DNA of 15,695 bases from Parachlorella kessleri (lineage: Eukaryota > Chlorophyta > Trebouxiophyceae > Chlorellales > Chlorellaceae). The position numbers and the translations under genes are program-made. Under the pieces are notes generated by a model. That model ran no database searches, was not told where the DNA came from, and saw nothing but the letters and a program-made list of their open reading frames with translations. Shown piece by piece: positions 10,101 to 15,695 of this stretch. Each line of letters begins with the position of its first letter. The first letter of the stretch is position 1. Where the stretch lies: NCBI GenBank assembly GCA_001598975.1, contig BBXU01000621.1, positions 1 to 15,695 on the forward strand, written 5' to 3'.

Positions 10101-13100
10101 CGCTTGCTGTTGTTCCACACATCCTGCAGCGGCAAGGTGGGATTAATGATAATTTGCAGGTTGCTGGAGTCAGTTGAAGCCCACAGGTCTGGGACAGTTA
10201 AGTCGAGCTACGAACAGCGAATGCATGTGACAATGTGTCACTGCCTTCCCTTCTTCATACCTTCGTATCTCCACCTCCCCAAGCATCTGCTTCTGGCACC
10301 TCCACCTCAGTAGCAGTCGCTGTGAAACAGGACACCGTGCCGACCTGCATGCAGCAACGGAAGGTCGTTTTGTGGGAGACAGGCGCCTAAGATACCAAGA
10401 ATTTCGCAACAAGCAGAAAAGACGAACACCGATGTGGGCAATAAAGCTGCTCTTGCACATGGTATAAACCTGCGTAAGTGGAGTTCCAGCCAAACGGGCA
10501 AGGCAGCAAGAAGCAGAGCCCACCTGGGCTTCCACAACTTGCAGCCGCACAGGCACTTGCTTGTTGTTGCGGCCTGACAGCAGCACAATGCGCCCCGTGC
10601 GGCAGGAGGTTGGTGCCTGCATCCATACAAGGCAGGGGTTCCATAAAAACCAGCTTTGCCAGTATACATGAAACAGGCAAGGCAGCTCCTCAAAGCCGGA
10701 GAAAAGCCGCCTCATTCAAACCCAGGTCGAAGCAGATAAGCGTGATCCATATGCTTGAGTTGAAATAACAGCCCCTTCAGCGTACCATGGCGCTGCTATC
10801 AGAGCTCTGTCCTGCCTGCTGCATCCAGCGAACCCCTAGCTGGGAATATGGCGGCCGCACAAGGTCCTTGATGGTGAGCTTCTTGCTGGCCAGGAAGCCT
10901 ACACAAAGCATATTGCAGCACTGTCACACCGAAAATGCCACAAAGCAGCCGCACGTGCCGCCAACCAGTACGCCTGGAAGAAGTCTGACCATGACAAAAG
11001 CCTGTCAGCCAGTAGGCAGCAGTACGAGGTTGGCTTGCCTGGTTCATAGCCCAGCATGGTCTCCATGGAGGCATTCACGTACACCACCTGGCCTGCCGGG
11101 GTGAGTGAAATCAGGCCTAGCTTCTCCACACGCTCATCACGCACAAACCTGAGCACTCTGCACGCACGTGGGCATTTCAGCGTTTCATTGTGGCTTGGGG
11201 CGGCGGCCTTCAGTAAGCTCCACTTCCTGTATACAAACGCCTTCAGCAAAGAAGACCAGAACACCTTCTCATAATCTTCTCGACCCAAAAACTCACATGA
11301 GGCGGACGCTCTCCGTTCCAGCATAGCTGGCAGAGCCGGACACGGGGACAGCCGCACCGTACTTGTGTCTCAGAGACACCTGCGGCAAGCAGCAGCGAGC
11401 CTGAGCATGAGGTGTGCTGCAGCTGGTGAGGCCAAACATTTGCAAAAGGTGTCAGGCTTGCTAGGGCGCACACGCTGCCCTGGCACTCCTACCACGCCAT
11501 GGCGCCAACCCCATGGATACCCAGCTAGGAATCACACACCTCGAAGGTGTGCCTGGTGGTATCGAGCTCAGCCGCGTTGTACTGCCAGTCTCTCAGCATT
11601 TCCGTGATGTGCTTGAACTGCTTCCCCATGCCCTCATCAGTGCCCAGGCTGCCCACCGCCTCCCCTCGGATGTCAGCCAGGGAATACCCGCACACGTCAT
11701 GGAAGCCTGAATGGCAACAGATGACGTCTGGCATTAACAACGGTTGATAGGGTGTGGCGGACAGGCACTTGCCCTGCACCTGGTCCTCTATTGTGGCCCT
11801 TTGGAAGGCAAGCCTGTCACCTTCCTTCCTCTGCTATGCAATCAAGGCAAGAACCAAGTGGCATGATTTCCCCATTGGCCCAAGGTGCTTACCTCTGTTC
11901 AAGGCCAAGATATTCCCTGCACTGTTAAGCCAGAGGATCGCCACGCGGATATCCTCCTGGACCTGCACAATGAATTGGAATCGCATGGGAGTCAGCTAGG
12001 CAATTCTTCAGAGCTCAGTCTCTCATCTATCCAAAAGCTACTCCCTGTCAGGCTGCAGAACAAGTCTCCAGCACACACAGCTGAAGCACTTGCCGGCTTG
12101 AAGACGCCCATGAAAGCCTTGGCATCGCCCCTCTGCAGCTGCTTGATGGCCAGGCTGACCTGCAAACGTATGCCAAAGGAGTCACTTGATGTTCCCAGAG
12201 GTGCTGGGGGCCATGGAATGCAACACGCAGGGGCCTCCAAAGGCCCAATTTTGTTACTGCGGGTGTGCTAATTGTCTTCCGCGCCACCGACAGGGAGTTA
12301 TCATGGTACTCACCGGGAAGCTGAAGCCCTGGGCATTAAGCGCAACGGTCTGGGAGGCAGGCTTCCCCATGCGCAGAGCCTTCCCTGCAGGTCACAACCT
12401 CTGCCTACTGGTACAAGCGAGAAACCGTGCAAGTATAGCAGACGGGCATGCAAGGTCTTCCATTGACACCAACCACGGCACCCATCTTGGAGTCGAGGAC
12501 AGCGAGCCTATCCCTTGCCGCCTCACACATGAAGTCATTGATCCCAAAGGTCCCTGTAGAATAGACAGCTTAGCACACCAGGGCAGCGTGACAGCAGACC
12601 TGTCTTCTTGTAGCGGTGGATATACTGGTTGTGCTGGGCAGAGTAGGGTGGAGGCATGAGCACTCGGACATTTTTCCTTTCCAGCTCGCCCTGCTTGTAG
12701 CCGAACAACTCCAAGGCCTTCTTGTTGACTGCAAAGTGTTTCATAGCACGTTAGGATGTAAAATGAGGTGCTTGACAGGATCAGAGCAGGGTCCTCGGCA
12801 TTGTCTTACAATAAGAATAGGGAGAGACGCCGAGGCTAGCAACTGGCAGCACCGCTTACCAAACTGAAGGATGCCACCAGCGTTGCTAACAACCACCTGC
12901 AATGCCAAAGACTGAAACATCGCCATTGTGCATTAGCACCACTTGCATCTGCCTCCTTTTGACAACCTGCCATGCAACACAAAAGGCTCCCACGTTGCAA
13001 AAGGTACACCCATGCAGGTTCCACAACGCCTAGCTCCCAAGTCTTGGACATAGCCTGCCAACAGACACACTCATCAGATGCACAGAATCATATACAGGGG

Positions 13101-15627
13101 ATATTCAACTCAAACCAAGGGATTGAGGGTCGTGCAGCTCACCGCATCATTGGAGTCGTCCACGAGTGCCCCAAGCGAGCGATTATCGGTCCCTGACTCC
13201 CCCATACCCTCGGTGCTGCACAAAAGCACGCTGAGAGTTAGGTCTGCAAGCCCTACACCTTGCCGCCTCTGTGTTTGCACATGCCAAGCATGGCTTCACT
13301 AAGCAGCTTGCGTAGGCAACCACGCACCCGTCAGTCAAAGCGGACGGCTGAGGGGCCTTGTTGGCCTCCTTCCCCAAGCGGTCAGCCTCAGCACGGTACC
13401 GTGAGGCGCGAGCGGGGTTGCTTTTCACAGACTCCAAATACAGGGCATAGGCCTGCAGCAGCTTGGGGGAGTTGGGGTAGCGGTCCAGCACCTGCAAAAT
13501 AACATAAAGCCAGCATGTCACCCCAACCTCGCCTTGCATCAGTGACCTTTACGTAAGCTGGCCTAGCCATGCTGCACATCTGCAAAAGGCTGGCGGCACC
13601 AACAAGCATGTCATGCAAGGCAGCGGCACCCCAAAACTCACTGACCAGCCGTGCCCAGTGACTTGCCATGATAAACATGTTGTCTGCGCGCTTCTCTGCA
13701 GCGTCCATGGCAGCAAGTGCTGCAGTCAGATCTCCAAAGGAGACATCCTTGCGGACCACAAGTCGCCAGAAGCTGCGGTTGGCTGTCAGAGCTTGGCGGT
13801 GGACGTCCATCAAAGCCTTTAAGCTGTTCTGCAGATGCATGCTTAACAGGAGCCTGTGAGTAGAGCTGTTGGAGTTTGGCGCTTGCGTTAGCTCTTAGCG
13901 CAGATGCGAGTCAACCAGTGGAACAGGGCCTTTGCGGTCTGCAGCGTGCAGGGTGCATATCCCACTACAACACCGTGAATGGCATGTCACCATCATCAGA
14001 AAGGAAAGATCAATCCGAAATCAGCGACCTCCCGGATCCACACCCGTGACCCATGGCACGATAAGGGGTCCCTTATTGAGATGGTATCCCATGGCGGCTG
14101 TGACCCTGCATCACCACCGTACCTGGAACTCCACGTACGACAGAAGGTCGCCCGAACCACCAGCCATGCTGCCGCTGCGTTGCTTTTGCTCACGATCCCT
14201 GCAGGGGAGACGAAAGAGAAGCACTAGCTGTTTGGCCCTGGAAGGACCATCGGGTAGCAGCTGCAAGCTACAGAAATGAAGCAAGGTAGCTACAAGCACT
14301 CAAGATCAAGAATGAAGTCCCATCCAAGCACTCCCATGGTCTTTCCCACCTGGAGAAGAGCATGTAGCGCTCCCCAATGTTTGGCTCCAGCCTCCTTGCC
14401 ACCTCCAACAGCCCGACCCCAGCCTGCAAGCAAGCCACAGGTGCAGCTAGGTCCACTCACAGGTGGAAATTGCTGTGCGTACTTACCACCAGCTGTGTGC
14501 AAGCCTCATCAGCCAAGGGCCTTAGAGTAGCCCCACAACAAACACATAAACCAAGCAATCAATGGCCAAAGCCTCGCTGCCGCTTGCCTGCAACGCCCGA
14601 CGTTGTTGGATGAGGAAGGATGAGTAGGCTATTGTAAGATACGGTGAGTCAGGGAACTGTGCTAGGCCCGCTTTGTACACCGCCTCTGCGTCCACACCAT
14701 TTCGGGTTAGCTGGGGTATGTATACTCACAGCAACAACTGCAGATTGGGGGTTAACTCCAGCAAGCAGGGTCGCAAGTGTGTCTGGGATTTCAGTACAGA
14801 CGGTATTGCAGAAGCCACCTTATGTCCCCTGCAACCATCACTCATTCCCCGGCAGCCATCACGCCAGGAGTTGCAGGGCTTTCTGGGCGTTAGCCCTCCC
14901 TCAAGTACCTGCCGTATCTACCCAGGCGGGTATGAGGTCGCCCCATTGGTCCCGGATGCAGCCACAGCGAGCCACAACCTGTGAAGGAGGGCGAACATGA
15001 CCACAATTGGCCACAAGATTCTGGCAGGTCTTAGTGAACGCTGGCACACTGGCCACATACAATCCTTTTTGGACAAGAGGTGCAAGGGCAGGAGCCTCAC
15101 CTCCACCTCCAGTTCATCGATAAATTTGTGGATCACCGGCCCACTGACGGCCTTGAGGCCCATGCGGTACATGAGAGCGACCTGTGGACTAACAGGCACA
15201 CAGTCAGCAGTCACAGTGTCGTGCCAGGCAAAGCAACTATTGCCACAGCAAAGCAGCAGGGGCTTCCCTGGCATCCTAGACGCCGTAGTGTCTCACCCTG
15301 TGTGCATGCCGCACCCGCAGGTAGAGCACCCCCCACACCATGGGCACAACCACCAGCAGACCTGCAGGATGCACCCAGGTCAGCAAGCTATGAACCCACC
15401 GGGGGGTTGTACATGCCCGGCCACAACAGGTAGGAAGCAAGTATCACACAGCCAGCTTTGGGTCCTGTTTCATTGGCACTGCTGCTGGCTACCAATGAGG
15501 CATCATAACTGAAGCACCCACCAGCCCAGAGCAGTACGGTGAATGCCAGCTTGTCGCTTGACTGAAAGAAGAAGGCCATCAGCACAATGAGGAAGGAAGC
15601 CCAGCTCAGCGAGGCAAAAAAGGAGGC
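1118..15627 (-). CDS. TmcB/TmcC-like multi-PAS transmembrane protein, about 53 exons, 5' end outside window
   Basis: One spliced gene on the minus strand. Each exon was placed by tgcag-type acceptors, gtgag/gtaag-type donors and phase; successive exons join in frame almost everywhere. Recognisable family hallmarks appear in order: SYVEFQ, VLDRYPNSPKLLQAY, ASRYRAEADRL, NKKALELFGYKQGELERKNV, LMPPPYSAQH, AKRLRKLNKLLTSP, TRNGLNQLV and ETRRVAELLSQLPSEVDV. These are signatures of the TINY MACROCYSTS B-related PAS family of volvocalean algae. About 1,700 residues are visible; the N-terminal membrane region continues past the right edge. No catalytic output domain is seen. Oddities are an in-frame TAG at 3552-3554, seven apparent GC-AG introns, several 36-37 nt exons and an 18 nt micro-exon. 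The junction between 7642 and 6670 and the last three exons are unresolved. The gene may be functional, alternatively spliced or a recent pseudogene. Confidence 0.85.
1222..1247. repeat. Perfect hairpin, 10-bp arms, 6-nt loop
   Basis: caatgggttt at 1222-1231 is matched exactly by its complement at 1238-1247. On the minus strand it would end 22 nt before the proposed acceptor at 1200-1201, that is, in the branch-point region of that intron. Confidence 0.85.
1363..1407. repeat. CCACC/CA low-complexity tract
   Basis: A C/A-only stretch with CCACC units followed by CACACAC. On the minus strand it is a G/T-rich run just inside the intron that would follow exon 1436-1486. Confidence 0.75.
2086..3602 (-). 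other. Transmembrane helix with TAG, second extracytoplasmic loop, last transmembrane helix
   Basis: Exons 3489-3602, 3228-3343, 2900-3080, 2625-2771, 2326-2400 and 2086-2169. The first exon encodes a helix (TTGLATYVMLAPIVL, stop, GIVVCITYSIS). The loop, about 170 residues, contains NLLHYYTATAFNKAVGMALA, YPYIQSYVNGLLYGS, CLSINASDCLPTTNKLYQ, TRNGLNQLVNLF and NPYFQFLWNVAREGGSLD, all familiar in TmcB-like proteins; the Cys pair and the NAS sequon fit an extracytoplasmic location. The last helix is VAALVVGVILIVYFHFYQL, followed by basic PYLRRVKK. Apart from the TAG at 3552-3554 every exon is open and every junction in phase. Confidence 0.75.
3552..3554 (-). other. In-frame TAG inside a transmembrane exon
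   Basis: In exon 3489-3602 codon 17 of 38 is TAG. The 16 codons before it and the 21 after it are open in one frame, code a continuous membrane helix, and the exon joins both neighbours in phase 0. The family usually has Trp here (L-W-G pattern), so a TGG to TAG change at 3553 is the simplest explanation. An alternative is that the TAG belongs to a splice acceptor (gtgctctag at 3552-3560), giving a shorter exon 3489-3551 that is also in phase 0. Confidence 0.7.
3761..4104 (-). other. Acidic and Gln-rich cytosolic segment
   Basis: Exons 4000-4104 and 3761-3847. The first reads VPRPVALQLATKEVQVSLED and continues into an acidic run DDQEGDDEDGEAW. The second begins with five Gln codons after a ctgcag acceptor and ends GLGFNLSAPKRKL. 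The order 'P...LA.K' then acidic tract, then a basic KRK, is the usual cytosolic connector between the second and third C-terminal membrane helices in this family. The CAG/CTG run around 3827-3847 is a likely site of length variation. Confidence 0.68.
4291..5881 (-). other. Transmembrane helix, first extracytoplasmic loop, transmembrane helix
   Basis: Exons 5743-5881, 5523-5592, 5355-5410, 5088-5230, 4832-4940, 4578-4685 and 4291-4410, all in phase. A first membrane helix (SVAICCLLLGVHAVFFGLTI) is followed by about 185 polar residues: MMTIARILVAS, QYYDPFMVTK, LEAMIEDVMFGSNRNKL, QYNTSLWDLSQRYLVAGRLL. A second helix (ACEAGGLIPICCLVLYVLP) comes next, then the basic RARLRLF stop-transfer. This is the family's dCache-like-sized extracytoplasmic loop; 'N.SLWDL..RYL' is a familiar landmark, and NTS and NNT are possible glycosylation sequons. 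It could sense an external or lumenal signal; the ligand is unknown. The first exon ends at an apparent GC donor (5741-5742), though a GT donor inside ATT|GTTAGT would also hold the frame. Confidence 0.7.
4701..4728. repeat. Perfect hairpin, 10-bp arms, 8-nt loop
   Basis: cactacagta at 4701-4710 pairs exactly with tactgtagtg at 4719-4728. It lies in the intron between exons 4832-4940 and 4578-4685, ending about 15 nt before the acceptor on the minus strand. Confidence 0.85.
5964..6670 (-). other. Cytosolic linker before the C-terminal membrane region
   Basis: Exons 6597-6670, 6415-6555 and 5964-6076. The first is acidic and polar (SEHSVEDGTSNNDGASAVDP). The second is charged (VYEEHLKQLDLSGARRQQQD, then GGGSRVAFNWL); its donor could be gtggga at 6413-6414 or, shorter, within the SR codons. 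The third reads GGDYQRAKRLRKLNKLLTSP followed by KAQKTVRTLAR. That basic 'K.R.L..LLTSP.AQ' patch just before the first C-terminal transmembrane helix is a strong hallmark of the TmcB-like family and fits a cytosolic juxtamembrane segment. Confidence 0.68.
6226..6390. repeat. Interspersed repeat copy 1 (TCTAG-headed)
   Basis: It begins with tctag units (6228-6241) followed by acagc..ccgccacc, and further on carries tggcatgcaccac (6351-6363) and a 16-bp perfect palindrome ccccgtccggacgggg (6363-6378). The same head and the same 13-mer occur in the same order in copy 2. It sits in the intron between exons 6415-6555 and 5964-6076. The right end is approximate. Confidence 0.5.
6671..7641 (-). other. 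Long intronic region with interspersed repeat; one exon may be missed
   Basis: About 970 bases between exon 7642-7734 and exon 6597-6670, far longer than the other introns (mostly 80-300). It contains repeat copy 2. The upstream exon ends in phase 2 and the downstream one opens in phase 1, so they cannot join directly: either one small exon is hidden here or the downstream exon starts at another acceptor further right (an ..actag|c near 6696 would keep the frame open). I could not identify such an exon by homology because this part of the family is poorly conserved. Confidence 0.5.
6923..7449. mobile_element. Interspersed repeat copy 2, possible short non-coding transposon
   Basis: A 12-bp direct repeat acccaaggcgtc flanks this stretch (6911-6922 and 7450-7461), like a target-site duplication. 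Inside, the left end is three tctag units then cttacagc...ccgccacc, shared with copy 1, and tggcatgcaccac recurs at 7133-7145. No transposase or reverse transcriptase frame fits in it, so it would be a non-autonomous element. It also has a small hairpin (gacggg 7307-7312 with cccgtc 7325-7330). Termini show no clear inverted repeat. It lies in the longest intron of the gene. Confidence 0.45.
7642..9258 (-). other. Divergent PAS-like module 5 and Ser/Pro-rich end
   Basis: Exons 9042-9258, 8779-8868, 8497-8575, 8237-8339, 7961-8022, 7792-7827 and 7642-7734. Visible elements are QLHVVKLRQDSMLEAVLEID (a strand/helix start typical of the last PAS-like repeat of the family), YLFGTNALKGRAITRFI, a basic helix VKRTQLKRGG, a strand pair LHVDGSRMLVQLQG, a 36-nt exon LSMCHTDVPFT and an Ala- then Ser/Pro-rich end SPKSSRSNSPEPEDI. 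All junctions close in phase if the donor at 7959-7960 is GC; the GT alternative leads into a stop. The first exon has a long low-complexity stretch (KQPASVDPPSSATLL) and is less certain in extent. Confidence 0.55.
9422..10123 (-). other. Divergent PAS-like module 4
   Basis: Exons 10019-10123, 9756-9891 and 9422-9555. The core reads KRMLLLVHADGRVLAVRAD, then ALQGFGQ, DITELSGKYITEVVQDFAKP, a loop with GPQLLSRLADE, and a closing part ASFRVGLIPS and IPCRMVVLP. The order (hydrophobic strand, G.V turn, GF, polar helix, closing strands) and the position after PAS 3 match the later, weakly conserved PAS-like repeats of TmcB-type proteins. The second intron requires the GC donor at 9754-9755: the nearby GT donor gives the wrong phase for the Ala-rich exon that follows. 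Confidence 0.58.
10524..11157 (-). other. PAS domain 3
   Basis: Exons 11039-11157, 10786-10898 and 10524-10616. The translation includes LGLISLTPAGQVVYVNASME, TMLGYEPG, KKLTIKDLVRPPYSQLGVRW, SCRTGRIVLLSG and KQVPVRLQVVEAQ, a full PAS with the family's usual 'PPY' and 'SCR.G' landmarks. At the position of the heme-ligand His of PAS 1 it has Gly (SQLGVRW), so heme binding by the FixL mechanism is unlikely. The first intron needs a GC donor at 11037-11038: only that gives phase 1, which the gtgtag acceptor at 10899-10900 requires. Confidence 0.72.
11297..11962 (-). other. PAS domain 2
   Basis: Exons 11893-11962, 11540-11706 and 11297-11379, joined in phases 1 and 0. The start reads VAILWLNSAGNILALNRGFH, followed by DVCGYSLADIRGEAVGSL, a linker with KHITEMLRDW, and the closing strands VSLRHKYGAAVPVSGSASY. 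This is a regular PAS alpha/beta pattern (hydrophobic strand, AxGxI turn, N, GY, I.G). The F-helix has KQFKHI in a different register from FixL, so a heme ligand cannot be claimed. Probably a structural or dimerising PAS. Confidence 0.7.
12094..12896 (-). other. PAS domain 1, FixL-like with retained heme-ligand histidine
   Basis: Exons 12860-12896, 12600-12728, 12474-12553, 12314-12349 and 12094-12159. The fold reads VVVSNAGGILQFG, NKKALELFGY, GELERKNVRVLMPPPYSAQH, NQYIHRYKKTG, ALNAQGFSFP, VSLAIKQL, AFMGVFKP: a complete PAS core. The stretch LMPxPYxxxHxxYIxRY is the FixL F-helix signature, whose His is the proximal heme ligand of FixL; Tyr, Ile and Arg at +3, +4 and +6 are also kept. FixL-like PAS proteins of C. 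reinhardtii have been reported to bind heme, so O2 or NO sensing is a reasonable inference. No Arg is found at the place of FixL's distal Arg, and exon 12474-12553 carries an extra segment (FGINDFMCEAARDRLAV) that the usual domain lacks. The 12474/12349 junction is the least certain. Confidence 0.75.
13143..15181 (-). other. TmcB/C TPR-like helical repeat region
   Basis: Exons, in transcript order: 15101-15181, 14909-14978 (or left end 14922), 14588-14710 (right end may be 14724), 14487-14504, 14350-14423, 14123-14198, 13667-13828, 13328-13491, 13143-13215. The translation contains AVYKAGLAQFPDSPYLTIAY, ARRLEPNIGERYMLFSR, DLLSYVEFQ, MDVHRQALTANRSFWRLVV, VLDRYPNSPKLLQAYALYLE and ASRYRAEADRLGKEANKA. 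These match the TPR-like (HAT-like) repeats that stand before the PAS domains in TmcB/TmcC proteins, likely a protein-interaction scaffold in the cytosol. The last exon ends GALVDDSNDA, the usual lead into the first PAS. The 18-nt exon 14487-14504 (ACTQLV) is required because reading through meets a stop. For exon 14350-14423 an acceptor 21 nt further in (right end 14402) would fit the family spacing even better. Confidence 0.78.
15297..15627 (-). other. Exons for the end of the N-terminal membrane region
   Basis: Exon 15522-15627 gives a hydrophobic helix (SWASFLIVLMAFFF, then SSDKLAFTVLLWAG). Exon 15297-15361 gives a second helix (LLVVVPMVWGVLYL) ending in a basic RVRHAHR, which suggests that the following part is cytosolic. 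The two join in phase 1 across an intron with gtgggt donor and ctgcag acceptor. TmcB-like proteins normally begin with many membrane helices, so these are the last ones and earlier exons must lie beyond 15695. Bases 15628-15695 look like the end of the preceding intron: an ATG there is in a different frame from the helix. Confidence 0.65.
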
Positions 15628-15695
15628 CTGCACTTAGCAAAGCGGCTTTGCGGATAAGGGTCAGCATGGTGCAGCGTAAGTGATGCGCTCGGTCG

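Noticed and set aside
10170..10715. 181-codon minus-strand open frame
   Set aside because: Only the part at 10524-10616 belongs to PAS 3 and in another frame; the rest is intron with no family similarity.
12094..12159. GT donor (gtgtgt) a few codons after the proposed GC donor at 12092-12093
   Set aside because: It is also in phase and cannot be fully excluded, but it adds residues after FMGVFKP that the family lacks and matches the donor consensus less well than gcaagt.
15362..15521. Continuation of the first visible exon through to 15388
   Set aside because: The frame stays open by chance, but gtgggt at 15520-15521 and ctgcag at 15362-15367 give a phase-correct join to the next membrane helix.
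1..15695. CRISPR arrays, bacterial operons, rRNA or tRNA genes
   Set aside because: No regularly spaced repeats, no Shine-Dalgarno-led gene sets, and no tRNA or rRNA motifs seen; the dense introns show nuclear eukaryotic DNA.

Overview
This window looks like nuclear DNA of a chlorophycean green alga of the Chlamydomonas/Volvox type. Three things suggest this: very dense short introns, a protein family (TmcB/TmcC-like PAS proteins, named after Dictyostelium 'tiny macrocysts') that is heavily expanded in those algae, and a TGTAA-type poly(A) signal. It is moderately GC-rich by eye. I see no bacterial operon, rRNA, tRNA, CRISPR array or plus-strand gene that I can support.

Nearly the whole window is one minus-strand gene, split into about 53 exons between 15627 and 1118. 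I rebuilt it exon by exon from homology, splice signals and reading phase. Almost every junction joins in phase, and about 1,700 residues are visible. The 5' end lies beyond base 15695, so the true N-terminus is missing. Order along the protein: a multi-pass membrane N-terminus of which the last two hydrophobic helices are visible (15627-15297); a helical TmcB/C TPR-like repeat region (15181-13143); PAS 1 with a FixL-like heme-pocket signature (12896-12094); PAS 2 (11962-11297); PAS 3 (11157-10524); two more divergent PAS-like modules (10123-9422 and 9258-7642); an acidic and basic linker (6670-5964); then four transmembrane helices carrying two large extracytoplasmic loops (5881-4291 and 3602-2086) separated by an acidic, Gln-rich cytosolic segment (4104-3761); and a short cytosolic tail (1926-1118). 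The architecture suggests a membrane sensor that combines cytosolic PAS-ligand sensing with extracytoplasmic sensing. The output is not visible: I find no kinase or cyclase domain.

Three things stand out. An otherwise perfect transmembrane exon carries an in-frame TAG at 3552-3554, where this family normally has Trp, so this copy may be broken or alternatively spliced. Seven of about 52 introns appear to use a GC instead of a GT donor, three of them forced by reading phase. Two related short interspersed repeats sit in introns at about 6226-6390 and 6923-7449, the second flanked by a 12-bp direct repeat.

Bases 1-1117 hold low-complexity C/CA DNA, a 15-bp tandem duplication and a candidate poly(A) signal, but no gene I can recognise.
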